Numbered from the stretch's first letter, positions 1 to 13,713 are shown. The stretch: 64,000 bases of DNA from Rubinisphaera italica (GCF_007859715.1 NZ_SJPG01000001.1:5462001-5526000); one strand, 5' to 3'. Translations and numbers: made by a program. The notes: generated from the letters alone by a model not told the origin.

Positions 1-491
1 TTGCCGAAGAACGGGAGTTTTTCCTTTCGACACAATCGGCAGAGCTACTGGCAAGCCGTCTCCCTGTCTCTCCGCGCGAACTCTATGGAGTCATTATGCA
101 GCTCGAAGCGATTTATCAGATCGAGCAGAAAGAGCTGACTCCAGATGTCATTCACAATTTTCTCGAACTGCAACACACTGGCCAATCGCCAACATTGTCT
201 GAAATCGCAAAATCGGTCGCTCGGGAATTTGGCGTGACTGTCAAGGCAATTCGTTCAGATACCCGGGAACGTAGCCTGTTGATTCCCCGACAAACCGCCA
301 TGCTCTTATCTCGCGATCTCATCCAGGCAAATTATGCCGACATCGGAAAATTCTACGGCAACCGCAGCCACAGCACCGTGATGCATGCCTGTCAGGCTCT
401 CGTCAAAAAAGCGATCGACAGCCCCGAACTCGATTCCAGACTCTCCCACCTCCGCCGGCAACTCCAGGGATTACCTTCGAAACCGAGATAA
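1..491 (+). CDS. DnaA-like protein, C-terminal part (5' end outside window)
   Basis: The reading frame is open from the left edge, so only the last ~162 residues are visible. Residues near the start (RELYGVIMQLE) resemble the lid/connector helix of DnaA AAA+ proteins. The remainder fits DnaA domain IV, the DNA-binding domain that recognises DnaA boxes: an N-terminal helix (IAKSVAREFGVTVKAIRS), a basic segment (IPRQTAMLLSRDL) and the signature GNRSHSTVMHA, which corresponds to the GxRDHTTVxHA helix-turn-helix motif. The Asp of that signature is Ser here and the sequence is rather divergent, so this may be a DnaA paralogue instead of the main initiator. I saw no cluster of TTATCCACA boxes downstream, so no origin is claimed. 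An scpB-like gene follows on the same strand after 270 bp. Confidence 0.8.
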   Translation, partial: AEEREFFLSTQSAELLASRLPVSPRELYGVIMQLEAIYQIEQKELTPDVIHNFLELQHTGQSPTLSEIAKSVAREFGVTVKAIRSDTRERSLLIPRQTAMLLSRDLIQANYADIGKFYGNRSHSTVMHACQALVKKAIDSPELDSRLSHLRRQLQGLPSKPR

Positions 492-493
492 TG

Positions 494-690
494 GCCAGTG
501 TTGCGTGGCTAGTGGCCAGAGTTTTGAAAGCGGAGGTCGGAAAGCGGAAAGCGGAAAGCCGGGGTGTTGCGAACCGCTGAGTCAATGCCACCGCTTTCGG
601 ATTTCAAGCCACTGGGGACTACGTTTCGCTCCGACCCTAGCCACCCTGTTTACAGTACTCTAACCTCTAACCTTTATAAATCCTCTGGCT
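494..690. repeat. Intergenic dispersed-repeat tract
   Basis: The gap between the dnaA-like and scpB-like genes is built from short units seen elsewhere in the window. Tandem GGAAAGC units (about 527-564) recur near 40.5, 41.65 and 63.7 kb. A TCTAACCTCTAACC unit (about 658-671) recurs near 63.15 and 63.6 kb. No ORF with coding character is present. Confidence 0.5.
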
Positions 691-761
691 ACTCGGCACT
701 GGCCATCCCTCTTGACGCAAAATCGTAATTCCGACACCATTCCTGCTGACAGAATGTCGAA

Positions 762-1547
762 TTGACTGCTGAATCAGGTATGGAAATGGAAACGGAACCC
801 GAATCTTCAGAAGCAGCATCGCAGGAAGGCGTTTTCAGCGAAGCAGCGATCGAAGAAGCTTATCAGATGGCATTACGAGCTTCCGAGGAAGCTGGAGTGA
901 TGCCTCCTGCGCCGGAGTTGTTGCCTGAATTCAATACTGAATGCGAAGCCGGAGCGTTTGCTGGTGAAAGCGATGCTCCTGTCGAGAATGCTGCCGTAGA
1001 AGAATCCGCAACGGAGACTTTCCGCAAACCAAAACTGACAGCCGAGCAGATTATTGAAGCGTTACTCTTTGTCGGCGGAGAAAAGCTCTCTGCCAAAAAA
1101 CTGGCGGGTTTTATCAGTCATCAGTGCCATGACGATACTGTGCGTACTCATATCGAAACCATCAACAAACGCTATCAGATTCAGAAACGCCCCTACGAAA
1201 TCATTCTTGGCAAAGAGGGGTACCAAATGGCATTACGTCCAGAGTTCCAACGCCAGCGAAACTTCACATTCGGCCTGGGACCTCGCGAAGTCAAATTGCC
1301 TCCCGATGCGTTGGAAGTCCTCTCATTCATTGCGTTTCGACAACCTCTCCTCAAAGAAGATCTGGAAACAATTGATCGGCCCAACGTGATGTCTTCACTG
1401 AGGCAATTAATTCGTCGCGAACTGGTCTCTGCTGCAAAACGAGAAGATGGCACTATCGAATATCGCACTACCGACCGCTTCCTCGATATTTTCGGGTTGA
1501 GCAATCTCCAGGATTTGCCACGAGCCCCGGATTTGAATTTCAAGTAG
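762..1547 (+). CDS. scpB: ScpB-like chromosome segregation protein
   Basis: Predicted SMC-ScpA-ScpB condensin subunit of 261 residues. The first ~85 residues are an acidic, low-complexity extension rich in Glu and Ala. The following ~175 residues match the ScpB tandem winged-helix layout: IIEALLFVGGEKLSAKKLAG, then the YEIILGKEGYQMALRPEF strand region, then PPDALEVLSFIAFRQPLLKE, and finally YRTTDRFLDIFGLSNLQDLP, which mirrors the TTxxFLxxFGLxxLxDLP end typical of ScpB. ScpB dimers bind ScpA at the Smc heads in the cytoplasm. The longest frame starts with TTG at 762; ATG at 780 or 786 are alternatives, and no strong ribosome-binding site decides between them. No scpA or smc gene is in the window. 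The acidic N-terminal extension is the unusual part. Confidence 0.82.
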   Translation: MTAESGMEMETEPESSEAASQEGVFSEAAIEEAYQMALRASEEAGVMPPAPELLPEFNTECEAGAFAGESDAPVENAAVEESATETFRKPKLTAEQIIEALLFVGGEKLSAKKLAGFISHQCHDDTVRTHIETINKRYQIQKRPYEIILGKEGYQMALRPEFQRQRNFTFGLGPREVKLPPDALEVLSFIAFRQPLLKEDLETIDRPNVMSSLRQLIRRELVSAAKREDGTIEYRTTDRFLDIFGLSNLQDLPRAPDLNFK

Positions 1548-1585
1548 CCAGAGAGAGGCTGAGTTCAAAGCCTCAGGTTCAATAA

Positions 1586-1619
1586 AAAACTCAACGAACT
1601 TTGCAGATCGTTGAGTTTT
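1586..1619. terminator. Bidirectional intrinsic terminator
   Basis: Twelve-base perfect arms AAAACTCAACGA and TCGTTGAGTTTT surround a 10-base loop, with an A-run on the left and a T-run on the right. It lies between the convergent scpB-like (+) and lipoprotein (-) genes, so it can serve both. Confidence 0.75.
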
Positions 1620-1653
1620 GAATTTTCAAACGCACTCCTGCAGGGTATTTAGC

Positions 1654-2073
1654 CTATGATCTGGAAGGTACTTCCAGAGTGAGGTTTTCAGCACCTTCTT
1701 CCGGAATGGTCTTTATTCCCAGGACATATTCCTTAGGGGGTTGCAAGGGGGGCCCCGGTTGACCTTCGACTTCCGATGGGCCTCGTTTTCCATAAATGGT
1801 AACCATCACATCATGCTCACCAACCACTGCCCCTTTGTCGGTTTGAGAATATTGCAGTTCAAAGACACCATTCTCGTCGGTTGTTGCCTGAGACATTCTC
1901 GCTTTGACCGTTTTCGGTTTGAAGCGAATTTCTGCATTGGGAACCGGAGTTCCATTCTTCATGAGCACTCCAGAAACACTGGCCAGTGGTAACTGATCTG
2001 TTCCCTCGCCACAGCCAAGTATCATCAGGAGTGTAGACATCAAACACAAGAATTGAAGTCGTGTATGTTTCAT
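1654..2073 (-). CDS. Small lipoprotein with carboxypeptidase-regulatory-like fold
   Basis: A 139-residue predicted lipoprotein. The signal peptide ends in a lipobox (LMILGC, lipidated Cys21). The mature part begins VSGVLMKNGTPVPNAEIRFKP and continues with DENGVFEL, the pattern of carboxypeptidase-regulatory/transthyretin-like beta-sandwich domains. A Pro/Gly-rich stretch follows near residues 100-112. In planctomycetes such lipoproteins often sit directly downstream of a DUF1559 pseudopilin-like gene, and that is the arrangement here: the upstream gene ends 84 bp away on the same strand. Exact role unknown; a structural or surface-associated function is an inference. Confidence 0.8.
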   Translation of the reverse strand: MKHTRLQFLCLMSTLLMILGCGEGTDQLPLASVSGVLMKNGTPVPNAEIRFKPKTVKARMSQATTDENGVFELQYSQTDKGAVVGEHDVMVTIYGKRGPSEVEGQPGPPLQPPKEYVLGIKTIPEEGAENLTLEVPSRS

Positions 2074-2156
2074 CGTTTTGTTCAGTTCAAATAGAGAATA
2101 ATCAATTCAAAAATGAGAGACGATCATTCGACCGCCCCTCATTGCTCAAGAGAAAT

Positions 2157-3182
2157 TTATAACTCACCTAAGACATGATTGTCATTGCGATGGCAAAGCC
2201 CAACCAGGGTCGTAAAGTTAATGTTTTCACTGACAAAACGAACAGAACCATCTGTCATGACAATTTGCATTCCCCCATCGTGTGCAGAGGTGAGCGGTGC
2301 ATTCGGTGCCCCTTCAACAACAGCCCACCATGGGAGATCAGCTTGATTAATTTCGTAGCGAATGGTCGTCGCATTAGACCAGTAGGCGGTTGGACTTCCA
2401 GTCCAGCCACTTGTATCGCCACCCCACGCTCCACCCCAGGTATTTGAAGATCGACGATCTTCTTCAATTCCTGAACCATTGATGTAATACCCAGACTGTT
2501 CTGCCACAGCCATTGTGTTACTTGTTCCATCGGTCACATTTCGGAAACGGACTCTGGAGTCTGCATGTCCAGCAGGGACGATAATCCCGGTCGCGGTCAT
2601 CCCACCATATCCAGTCCAGTAGAAAGATGGTGGAGTACCACTGAGCGTTCCAGTTGTAGGGTCGATTGCACTAAATGCCCCTGAAATTCCAACATAGTTT
2701 GATGTTTGAACGACATAGTTGTTTGGCGCTGCTGGATAGGTCGTTTTAGTAGGTTTGGTTGAAATATCCTTGGAGACTGTTTCCGGCATCGGCGATGATG
2801 GGCAAATGATTGTAGGCGCTCGCAACTTGCTGAGTGTGTCCCAGTTTTCATCGACTCCTAATTCACCGCCAAAGTCGGAACCGTTGAATGTCAATTGATC
2901 GTATGCGGCTCCCTGTTCCAGCATCGGCAGTATACGTACGAGCCAGGATGCAGAACTGTGCCCGGCTGGCTGTCGATAGCTGGCAATCGGAAAACATCCG
3001 TGCACATCGTGATAGTTGTGCAACGCCAGTCCAATCTGTTTTAAATTATTTTTACAGCTGGATCGCCGGGCGGCTTCACGGGCCTGTTGTACGGCTGGTA
3101 GCAATAAGGCAACCAATATCGCGATGATCGCGATAACAACAAGTAGCTCAATCAAAGTGAACGCATTTCGTTTTAATGTCAT
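2157..3182 (-). CDS. DUF1559 domain protein with type IV pilin-like leader
   Basis: This 341-residue protein starts with a short basic leader followed by AFTLIELLVVIAIIAI, the class III (type IV pilin/pseudopilin) signal and hydrophobic helix cleaved by prepilin peptidase. It continues with LLPAVQQAREAARRSSCKNN and LKQIGLALHNYHDVHGCFP, the hallmark of planctomycete DUF1559 proteins. The C-terminus has the usual HDGG...MTDGSVRFVSENI ending. A longer frame runs to 3233, but ATG at 3182 is preceded by GAGG at good spacing and places the leader at the N-terminus, so I chose it. It probably forms an operon with the lipoprotein downstream. DUF1559 proteins are very numerous in planctomycetes, and their function is not established. 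Confidence 0.9.
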   Translation of the reverse strand: MTLKRNAFTLIELLVVIAIIAILVALLLPAVQQAREAARRSSCKNNLKQIGLALHNYHDVHGCFPIASYRQPAGHSSASWLVRILPMLEQGAAYDQLTFNGSDFGGELGVDENWDTLSKLRAPTIICPSSPMPETVSKDISTKPTKTTYPAAPNNYVVQTSNYVGISGAFSAIDPTTGTLSGTPPSFYWTGYGGMTATGIIVPAGHADSRVRFRNVTDGTSNTMAVAEQSGYYINGSGIEEDRRSSNTWGGAWGGDTSGWTGSPTAYWSNATTIRYEINQADLPWWAVVEGAPNAPLTSAHDGGMQIVMTDGSVRFVSENINFTTLVGLCHRNDNHVLGEL

Positions 3183-3805
3183 TGTTTTTCCTCGATATAA
3201 GTATGATGTCAGAAACGTCGACAACCGTTTCATTACGAAAATTCAGTCAGAGATAAGGGGGAAACGATCCGGTAATTGGATTTCAGGTAGGAAGTTGCCA
3301 ACGGTTGGTATATCTAATGGCAAGTAGCAAGCAGAATACCAAAACTTGCTCGATCTGCTTAACTTGAGAAGAATTCATAAAAATAGGAAATGATTAGACG
3401 ATAAGATTCACGATTGCGAAAGATAATGAATAGTTCACCAATGAACAATTCATTAAGTTATCACTGATGGAATAATGCGCGTGAATATGATGATGAGACG
3501 ACAATGGTCGTGATTGATTTTGACTGCTGAAAAGATTGCATCTCTGCTCAGGAATATTGCAGGTTCACAATCGCAGATTGTTATGTACAGTTCTGATGTG
3601 TCCAGATTACTCGTTGATGTATTGTGTTGAATGCTCACCTTATTTCGCAACGATTCATTCCGACTGCCCGATTCCTTTCATGCGTTAAAGAGAACTTCAT
3701 TCAAGTAGAGAGTGTCATCGATTCAATGAGTCTCAGTCGAAGTCGGGCAGGGAATTAGATAAGCTGACTTCAGTCTCTATTGATACTCATGAATATTAAG
3801 TCGGA
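3183..3805. other. AT-rich divergent intergenic region
   Basis: About 620 bp between the divergent DUF1559 and carbamoyltransferase genes. It is AT-rich with short inverted fragments such as TTCACCAATGAACAATTCATTA near 3430-3452, but I see no convincing ORF, RNA or palindromic repeat. It presumably carries the promoters for both genes. Confidence 0.5.
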
Positions 3806-5569
3806 ATGACAGCAATCCTCGGGATTTCAGGTTTCTTTCACGATTCAGCAGCCGTAGTGGTTGTTGATGGTGAAATCGTGGCAGCTGCCCAGGAGGAGCG
3901 ATTCAGCCGAATCAAGCACGATCATCATTTCCCGAGACAAGCATTAGCTTACTGCCTGGAAGAAGCCGGACTGACAACGACTCAACTCGATTATGTCGGC
4001 TTCTACGAAAAGCCTCTCTTGAAATTTGATCGGCTCCTGCAAACTTACGTCTCCTATTCCCCAGCCGGTTTTCGCTCTTTTGCAAAATCAATGCCTCAGT
4101 GGTTGAAGCAGAAACTTCATTTGCCCCGAATCATTCGCAGGGAATTGAAGGGGAGCTATCGAAAACAGATCATCTTCACTGGGCATCATCAGTCCCATGC
4201 CGCTAGCGCATTCTTCCCGTCTCCATTTGACGAAGCTGCAGTCTTGACGGTAGATGGAGTAGGGGAATGGTCGACGGCTACTTACGGAGTCGGTCGAGGA
4301 AATCGAATCGATCTGACACACGAACTTCACTTTCCCCATTCTCTGGGCCTGCTGTATTCCGCGTTTACCTATTATTGCGGCTTCAATGTCGATTCCGACG
4401 AGTATAAATTGATGGGACTGGCTCCTTATGGAGAGCCAGTTTATGCCGATTTGATTCGAAAGCACCTCATTGATCTTAAACCGGATGGATCTTTTCGCCT
4501 CGATATGAAGTACTTTCAATATTGTCAGGGATTAACCATGACTTCCCGTCATTTTGATCGTCTCTTCGGTCACACTCGCCGTCAGCCGGAATCTGAATGG
4601 AAGCAGCATTACATGGACATGGCTGCTTCCATTCAGCTGGTGACCGAAGAGATCCTGCTGAATATGGTTCAACATCTCCATAAGATGACAGGCATGAAGA
4701 ATCTTTGCCTGGCGGGCGGAGTCGCTTTGAACTGCGTGTCGAACGGTCGAATATTAAGAGAAGGACCATTCGAAAAAATCTGGATTCAACCCGCAGCCGG
4801 GGATGCTGGAGGAGCCTTGGGAACAGCATTGTTCCTCTGGTATCAACTGATGAATGAATCAAGAAAACCTGTTCTCCCAGATGCCATGAAAGGATGCCTG
4901 CTCGGACCTGCTTACTCAACAGCGAACGCTGCAGAGAAATTACAATCGCTGGGAGCTAATTTCAAAGAGATCTCTGAATCTGAGTTATTGAATAAAGCGG
5001 CCGCATTGCTCGCTGACGGGAAAATTGTCGGCTGGATGCAGGGGCGAATGGAATACGGACCGCGTGCACTCGGATGTAGAAGTATTCTCGGTGATCCAAG
5101 AAGAGCAGAAATGCAAAGTCGAATCAATCAATCCATCAAATTTCGGGAATCCTTCCGACCATTTGCACCAGCTGTTTTGGAAGAATTTGCAGGTGACTAT
5201 TTCAAGCTCAAGTCAAGGCAATCCAGTTCTTACATGCAATTTGTTGCTGAAGTTCAACCTTGGTTACTCGATGATCCCACAAAGACAGATCATACAAATC
5301 AAAGTTCCTTCCAGTTGCCTGCGGTCACACATGTCGATCATTCTGCCAGATTGCAGAAGGTCGATACGGATCACAATCCCCGCTTCGCGAAACTGCTTTC
5401 GGCCTTTCACCAGCTGACCGGTTGCCCCGTGCTGATCAACACAAGCTTCAATGTCCGCGGGGAGCCAATTGTTTGCACTCCTGAGGAGGCATTCCAATGT
5501 TTCATGAGCACTGACATGGATGTGCTGGTGATTGAAGACATCATCCTGATCAAAGACGAACAACCATGA
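3806..5569 (+). CDS. Carbamoyltransferase, NodU/CmcH family
   Basis: A full-length 587-residue enzyme expected to transfer a carbamoyl group from carbamoyl phosphate, through an adenylated intermediate, to a hydroxyl of a sugar or metabolite. The N-terminal ~370 residues form a Kae1-like ASKHA domain: ILGISGFFHDSAAVVVVDG, EERFSRIKHD, the histidine-rich GHHQSHAASAFFPSPFDEA (metal and nucleotide site), VDGVGEWST and LAGGVALNCVSNGRI. The C-terminal domain has MEYGPRALGCRSILGDPR, FRESFRPFAPAVL and NTSFNVRGEPIVCTPEEA, all typical of the family. The acceptor cannot be read from the sequence. No glycosyltransferase, polyketide or nod-like genes are adjacent, so it looks like a stand-alone gene. Confidence 0.92.
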   Translation: MTAILGISGFFHDSAAVVVVDGEIVAAAQEERFSRIKHDHHFPRQALAYCLEEAGLTTTQLDYVGFYEKPLLKFDRLLQTYVSYSPAGFRSFAKSMPQWLKQKLHLPRIIRRELKGSYRKQIIFTGHHQSHAASAFFPSPFDEAAVLTVDGVGEWSTATYGVGRGNRIDLTHELHFPHSLGLLYSAFTYYCGFNVDSDEYKLMGLAPYGEPVYADLIRKHLIDLKPDGSFRLDMKYFQYCQGLTMTSRHFDRLFGHTRRQPESEWKQHYMDMAASIQLVTEEILLNMVQHLHKMTGMKNLCLAGGVALNCVSNGRILREGPFEKIWIQPAAGDAGGALGTALFLWYQLMNESRKPVLPDAMKGCLLGPAYSTANAAEKLQSLGANFKEISESELLNKAAALLADGKIVGWMQGRMEYGPRALGCRSILGDPRRAEMQSRINQSIKFRESFRPFAPAVLEEFAGDYFKLKSRQSSSYMQFVAEVQPWLLDDPTKTDHTNQSSFQLPAVTHVDHSARLQKVDTDHNPRFAKLLSAFHQLTGCPVLINTSFNVRGEPIVCTPEEAFQCFMSTDMDVLVIEDIILIKDEQP

Positions 5570-5601
5570 TCGTTGTTTAACACGTCACGGGTTGAAGTCG
5601 A

Positions 5602-5844
5602 TTAACTTGCCTTTTTGGCAATTTCGTTTTGATTATTGAGTAACGGAACAACCTGTGCCATCACTCTGCACATGTCCTGAATGATACCTTGTTCCAGTTC
5701 TTCCGTAGAAATCCCTTCGCAGGCATTCATGCAGGCATGGATACGACGGACAATTTCGTGGTTTTGAGGATTGTCTTCTCCAAGAAGATCACCTTCGTGA
5801 GTGATAACAAGCTGTATCTGGATTTGCGTGTTGGGCTCATCCAT
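5602..5844 (-). CDS. Small conserved hypothetical protein
   Basis: An 80-residue acidic protein with a GGAG ribosome-binding site 8 bases before the ATG. The central segment IVRRIHACMNACEGISTEEL resembles a short motif (RIVACVNACxGIPTEEL) that I recall from many small phage-related and bacterial hypothetical proteins; this is from memory and unchecked. No transmembrane segment or known catalytic motif. It is convergent with the carbamoyltransferase gene, whose stop lies 32 bp away, and is probably monocistronic. Function unknown. Confidence 0.6.
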   Translation of the reverse strand: MDEPNTQIQIQLVITHEGDLLGEDNPQNHEIVRRIHACMNACEGISTEELEQGIIQDMCRVMAQVVPLLNNQNEIAKKAS

Positions 5845-6137
5845 AGGAGCGACTCCGTTCCTGTGCTGATCAAATAATAGGGGCTGTTGACGAATTTCTC
5901 AAAAAACAGTTCATCAGTTGCAAAATCGCAAACTTTACCATTATTAAATTTCGGCAAATTTCCCTCGCTGATCCAATCCAGAAGTGCATCTCTGGCAATT
6001 CTAAGGGAAAACCCGTGCCGATTGCGGTTGATGCTGGTTGGATAGGAGGACTGGATTAAATGGGACTACTGGGATTCCATTGGGCAATAAATACCACGGC
6101 ATAGCGACATAAAATTATGATCGAAAGGGATGTCATT
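5845..6137. other. Intergenic region without clear gene
   Basis: No supported gene. A minus-strand frame without a good start runs through about 5860-6055 (IARDALLDWISEGN, then FATDELFFEKFVNSPYYLI). It could be a decayed small gene, but it overlaps the start of the 80-residue gene in another frame and has no ribosome-binding site. Confidence 0.35.
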
Positions 6138-6177
6138 AAAAAAAGCCGCTCGTCATTTCAAAATGAAATAACGAACG
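6138..6177 (-). terminator. Intrinsic terminator of the coiled-coil gene cluster
   Basis: On the minus strand a 14-pair stem (two G-U pairs), CGTTCGTTATTTCA / TGAAATGACGAGCG with a 3-base loop, is followed by GC and a run of seven T. It lies about 70 bp beyond the stop of the last gene of the minus-strand cluster. Confidence 0.7.
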
Positions 6178-6245
6178 ACCGAGACGAGAGATGATCTCTT
6201 ATGAATCAATTCGGCAGCCCCGACGGGCTCAAATCCGTGCCGATA

Positions 6246-7233
<988 letters not shown>

Positions 7234-7475
7234 CGCGATAACTCCGCGTTCGCTGGAAACCAGCGTGAAACTTGACGATTTATTGGATTCGGATCAAATG
7301 GATTCAAGCCGATTCCTTCAAACTCTACTTGAATGGAACACCAATTGGTAAATCAGCTTTGACTCAATTCTTAATTTGCGCTGTTCTGTTGTATTCAATC
7401 GTAATAAACTCTCACGGAACTCTAGTTTACTGCATGCTTGAAAACGGATTCGTAAGCATTGCCGTTAAATTATAC

Positions 7476-8126
7476 CTAATTTACGGATTCCTGCAGTTGA
7501 CGGTTTCGAGACTGTAATTTCACGACACTCCCTTTTGTCCGCCGAATCATATCTGTCAATTGCTCCTGCAATTGCTTCGCCCGAAATGAGTCGGCTTCGA
7601 TTTCTCCAAGTTGCTCCCGAATTCGGAAGACATCGCTCCGACGGCGTTCCCGTTCTTCCTGAATCTTTTGAGCCTCTGCCTTTTCGCGTTCCATTTCTGC
7701 GGTCAGCCGATTGACTTCATCATCCATTTCGGTCAGACGAGCAATTAATGCGTCTGATCGCACTTTCACGGCCAGACTATCCGCTTCACTAGCTTCCCTG
7801 GAATCAGCCAATTCCTGTTCCAATTCCGGAATCTCCATTTCATATTCCTGAATTTGTTGATCCACATCTGCTTTGGCTCGCTGATACATTTTTTCGAGTA
7901 CTTCAGCCATATTAGTCGATGTGGCGACTGATTCCTGGGTACGTCGGGTTGAAGCCGACCAACTTGGGGTTTCTCCTTCGGTTCGGGTCAGCACAAATCC
8001 TTCCAGATCCCGAGCTTCGCTCGCCCAGTCTGGAATAGTCATCCAGCGGGAGACGGCAAATGCCATGAACGCCACGGAAAACATCGCGGTCAGGACAGCC
8101 ATGATACGACCGAGATTTGAAATCAT
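7476..8126 (-). CDS. Membrane-anchored coiled-coil protein
   Basis: A 216-residue protein whose N-terminus (RIMAVLTAMFSVAFMAFAVS) parallels that of the next gene in the cluster: a short cytoplasmic stretch and one membrane segment. It is followed by a linker and a long charged helix from about residue 80 to the end, rich in Glu, Arg and Gln, with no terminal globular domain. The 242-bp gap to the next gene downstream (7234-7475) contains no convincing ORF. The matching architecture suggests that the two proteins are paralogues or partners. Function unknown. Confidence 0.65.
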   Translation of the reverse strand: MISNLGRIMAVLTAMFSVAFMAFAVSRWMTIPDWASEARDLEGFVLTRTEGETPSWSASTRRTQESVATSTNMAEVLEKMYQRAKADVDQQIQEYEMEIPELEQELADSREASEADSLAVKVRSDALIARLTEMDDEVNRLTAEMEREKAEAQKIQEERERRRSDVFRIREQLGEIEADSFRAKQLQEQLTDMIRRTKGSVVKLQSRNRQLQESVN

Positions 8127-8490
8127 TGTTGTACTTTTCTGTCGAGACTCTGCGAAAAATCATTCCGAAGACATAGAGGTGGACCGATCAGTCCAGACGC
8201 ATAAATGATAATCTCGGTTCATCCTACCCACGTCACGCAACGAAAGTCAAATTTGAGTTGTAATAACCTGGAAAAGAGGGAGCAGGTTTTCCGTTCGCAA
8301 CGATTATGCATATCAAACGACCAACTGCAGGGTGTGAACGAAAGGTTACCGTTGTGAATATGGCCTCTTCATTTTCACTGATGGAAACCCAGTCTGAAAT
8401 CCGGTAGAATGTGATTCTACACAAAACTCTCTCAGTTCAACGGTATCTACTCGAACTGATGATGGACCACATGGCTTGTCGAGGATGACA
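8127..8490. other. Divergent promoter region upstream of dnaE
   Basis: About 360 bp between the minus-strand coiled-coil cluster and dnaE. I see no ORF, RNA fold or repeat worth naming. It should contain promoters for both directions. Confidence 0.4.
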
Positions 8491-12009
<3,519 letters not shown>

Positions 12010-12131
12010 GAAAGTAGTGCTCTGTCGAGCTTTAAATGTCGCTCTCAAATCGCTATTTCGCAGTCAGTTTGACTGCTCCCCGATGTTGAATGTTGAACAT
12101 ACACGACATTTTGCGATAGTTGGAATAGTAG

Positions 12132-12149
12132 GGTGCGTCTAGACGCACC
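12132..12149. repeat. Short perfect palindrome GGTGCGTCTAGACGCACC
   Basis: An 18-bp perfect palindrome 120 bp past dnaE. Close relatives occur at 40838-40855 (one central pair different) and 40951-40968, so it belongs to a dispersed family. Confidence 0.65.
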
Positions 12150-12164
12150 TTTCACCGCTCTCCA

Positions 12165-12305
12165 TGTTTGACTTGTTCCCAAGGTCCTCCCTGGGAATAC
12201 CCGGGATTGAAGATCTGCTTGAAGTAATTGTGGTATTGAAAACCCGTGAGAACAAAGCAGAGCTTCGGGTCTTGCGTTCCCAGAGAGGACCTTGGGAATG
12301 AGAAA
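12165..12305. repeat. MITE-like repeat with 22-bp inverted ends
   Basis: Inverted copies of TTCCCAAGGTCCTCCCTGGG (12176 on) and of its reverse complement form (12277-12298) match over 22 bp with one mismatch and enclose about 80 bp. There is no ORF. A related fragment (TTGTTCCCATCGTCCCCTTG) begins near 38240. The rest of the 12010-12662 gap shows no gene. Confidence 0.5.
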
Positions 12306-12662
12306 TATCTTTCTGTTGCCCCTGTGTCCGACGAAACACTTTTATTTGACATAACCGTCACAATCACTGAACATTGCACACATTCGCTAGAGTGGTTGTG
12401 AAAAGATTTCCAATCGGTCGAACCACCTGGATATCCTAAATTGCACTTTCAGGTCTTGGAAGATAGTCAGGAAAGTGACGAACTAAAAATCGTCCGAACT
12501 TGATTGATTTGACATAAAGGCGTTGAAACCTCGTGTAGAATCGATTGGAATAACACGTGAACTTTCGCTAATCAATAACTCATGCATTTCATAGACTCTG
12601 CGTGGCCCGTTATGTGGAATCTAACGACTCACTTTCTAGCCATGCCCCAGGATTGACATCAC

Positions 12663-13247
12663 ATGAATACCAGCCAGGAATTGACGCCTCAGTCTGCGGA
12701 AACGCTTAAAATGCGAATGCAGGATCTTGCGGGAACAATGGCCAAAGCAGCCGAATCGCTTCAGAAGGGGGAGTCGGTTGAACTGCAATATGTTGCTGAT
12801 GAAATTGGAAACGTTCAGCAATTGATGAAATCACTTTCAGACAAATTGCGCGAGCATCCTCTGCTGGCCAGCAGCGAGCAGAACTCCAATGATCTAACCT
12901 CACTTGCAGAGGCCTGTCGACAAATCGAAATGCGTCAGCAGGCGATCGATAAACTAAAGCGGCTCCAACTGGTCAAATCGTTCGATGAAAATGATCGGGG
13001 AGCCTTTGAGGAAATGGCTCAGAAGGTGACCAGTGTCATTGAAACGCTGACGAACGGTCAGGCCGAGGATCGCAAACGAGCCGTTGATTTGGTGACGATG
13101 TCGGATTCCCCTTATCGGGCAGTTTATGAAATGGTCAATCGTCCGGAAGAACTTTCGGACGATCGCTGGATGGAAAATCAACGATTGATTTCGGAAACGT
13201 TTGGTCGCAATGTGACATTGGCCGTATTACGTGGACGAGCCAGATAA
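12663..13247 (+). CDS. Hypothetical helical protein
   Basis: A 194-residue, almost entirely helical protein with no signal peptide or membrane segment. An AGGA sequence lies about 10 bases before the ATG. Heptad-like stretches occur in the first half (AGTMAKAAESLQKGESVELQ) and around residues 85-125 (IEMRQQAIDKLKRLQLVKSF). I recognise no family. It is the first of four plus-strand genes (12663, 13341, 13714, 16614) without identifiable function that appear to form one transcription unit. Confidence 0.6.
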   Translation: MNTSQELTPQSAETLKMRMQDLAGTMAKAAESLQKGESVELQYVADEIGNVQQLMKSLSDKLREHPLLASSEQNSNDLTSLAEACRQIEMRQQAIDKLKRLQLVKSFDENDRGAFEEMAQKVTSVIETLTNGQAEDRKRAVDLVTMSDSPYRAVYEMVNRPEELSDDRWMENQRLISETFGRNVTLAVLRGRAR

Positions 13248-13340
13248 TCGTGATTGTGATCTCAGGTCGACTCAAATCCTCATCCCGTCGCCTGCGACTC
13301 ATTCCGAAATCATCAATCCTCCTAAGGAGAAAGCTTCATA

Positions 13341-13583
13341 ATGAGTAGTGCACGTTATAAAACATTGTTGTCCTATTTGCCCGGCATGGCCACGGTTGTG
13401 AATTCGTTCAACTCCGAGCAGGTTCAGATTGCGGTCTTCGATCGTCTGATTTCTGCCTTGGAAGAACGTGCAGAATTTAACGAAGCCGCGACACCCACCA
13501 AGAAAAAGCCACCGGAGCCCGGGGAGGAAATCGCGCACGATCTGGTGGAAGGCGATAGTATCCACAATATGCATACGGAATAA
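13341..13583 (+). CDS. Small hypothetical protein
   Basis: An 80-residue protein preceded by AAGGAG (13324-13329), 11 bases before the ATG. The N-terminal half is helical (YKTLLSYLPGMATVVNSF, AVFDRLISALEERAEF). The C-terminal half is polar and proline-rich (TPTKKKPPEPGEEIAHDL). No recognised family. It lies 93 bp after the 194-residue gene and 130 bp before the large 946-residue gene, consistent with one operon. Confidence 0.55.
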   Translation: MSSARYKTLLSYLPGMATVVNSFNSEQVQIAVFDRLISALEERAEFNEAATPTKKKPPEPGEEIAHDLVEGDSIHNMHTE

Positions 13584-13713
13584 ACAGATGAGAGCCGTGA
13601 GCGAGGTATGTACGAGAGTTGCGAACAACACAACTCAATAGTAACTGAAATTTTAGCAGAATATAACGAACCGCTCAGCCATTTACACCAACAGGCAGGC
13701 GGAAGGCATAGTT

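Noticed and set aside
5860..6055. Minus-strand frame with protein-like sequence (IARDALLDWISEGN...)
   Set aside because: No ATG/GTG start with a ribosome-binding site, and it overlaps the start of the 80-residue gene in another frame. Possibly a decayed gene; too weak to list.
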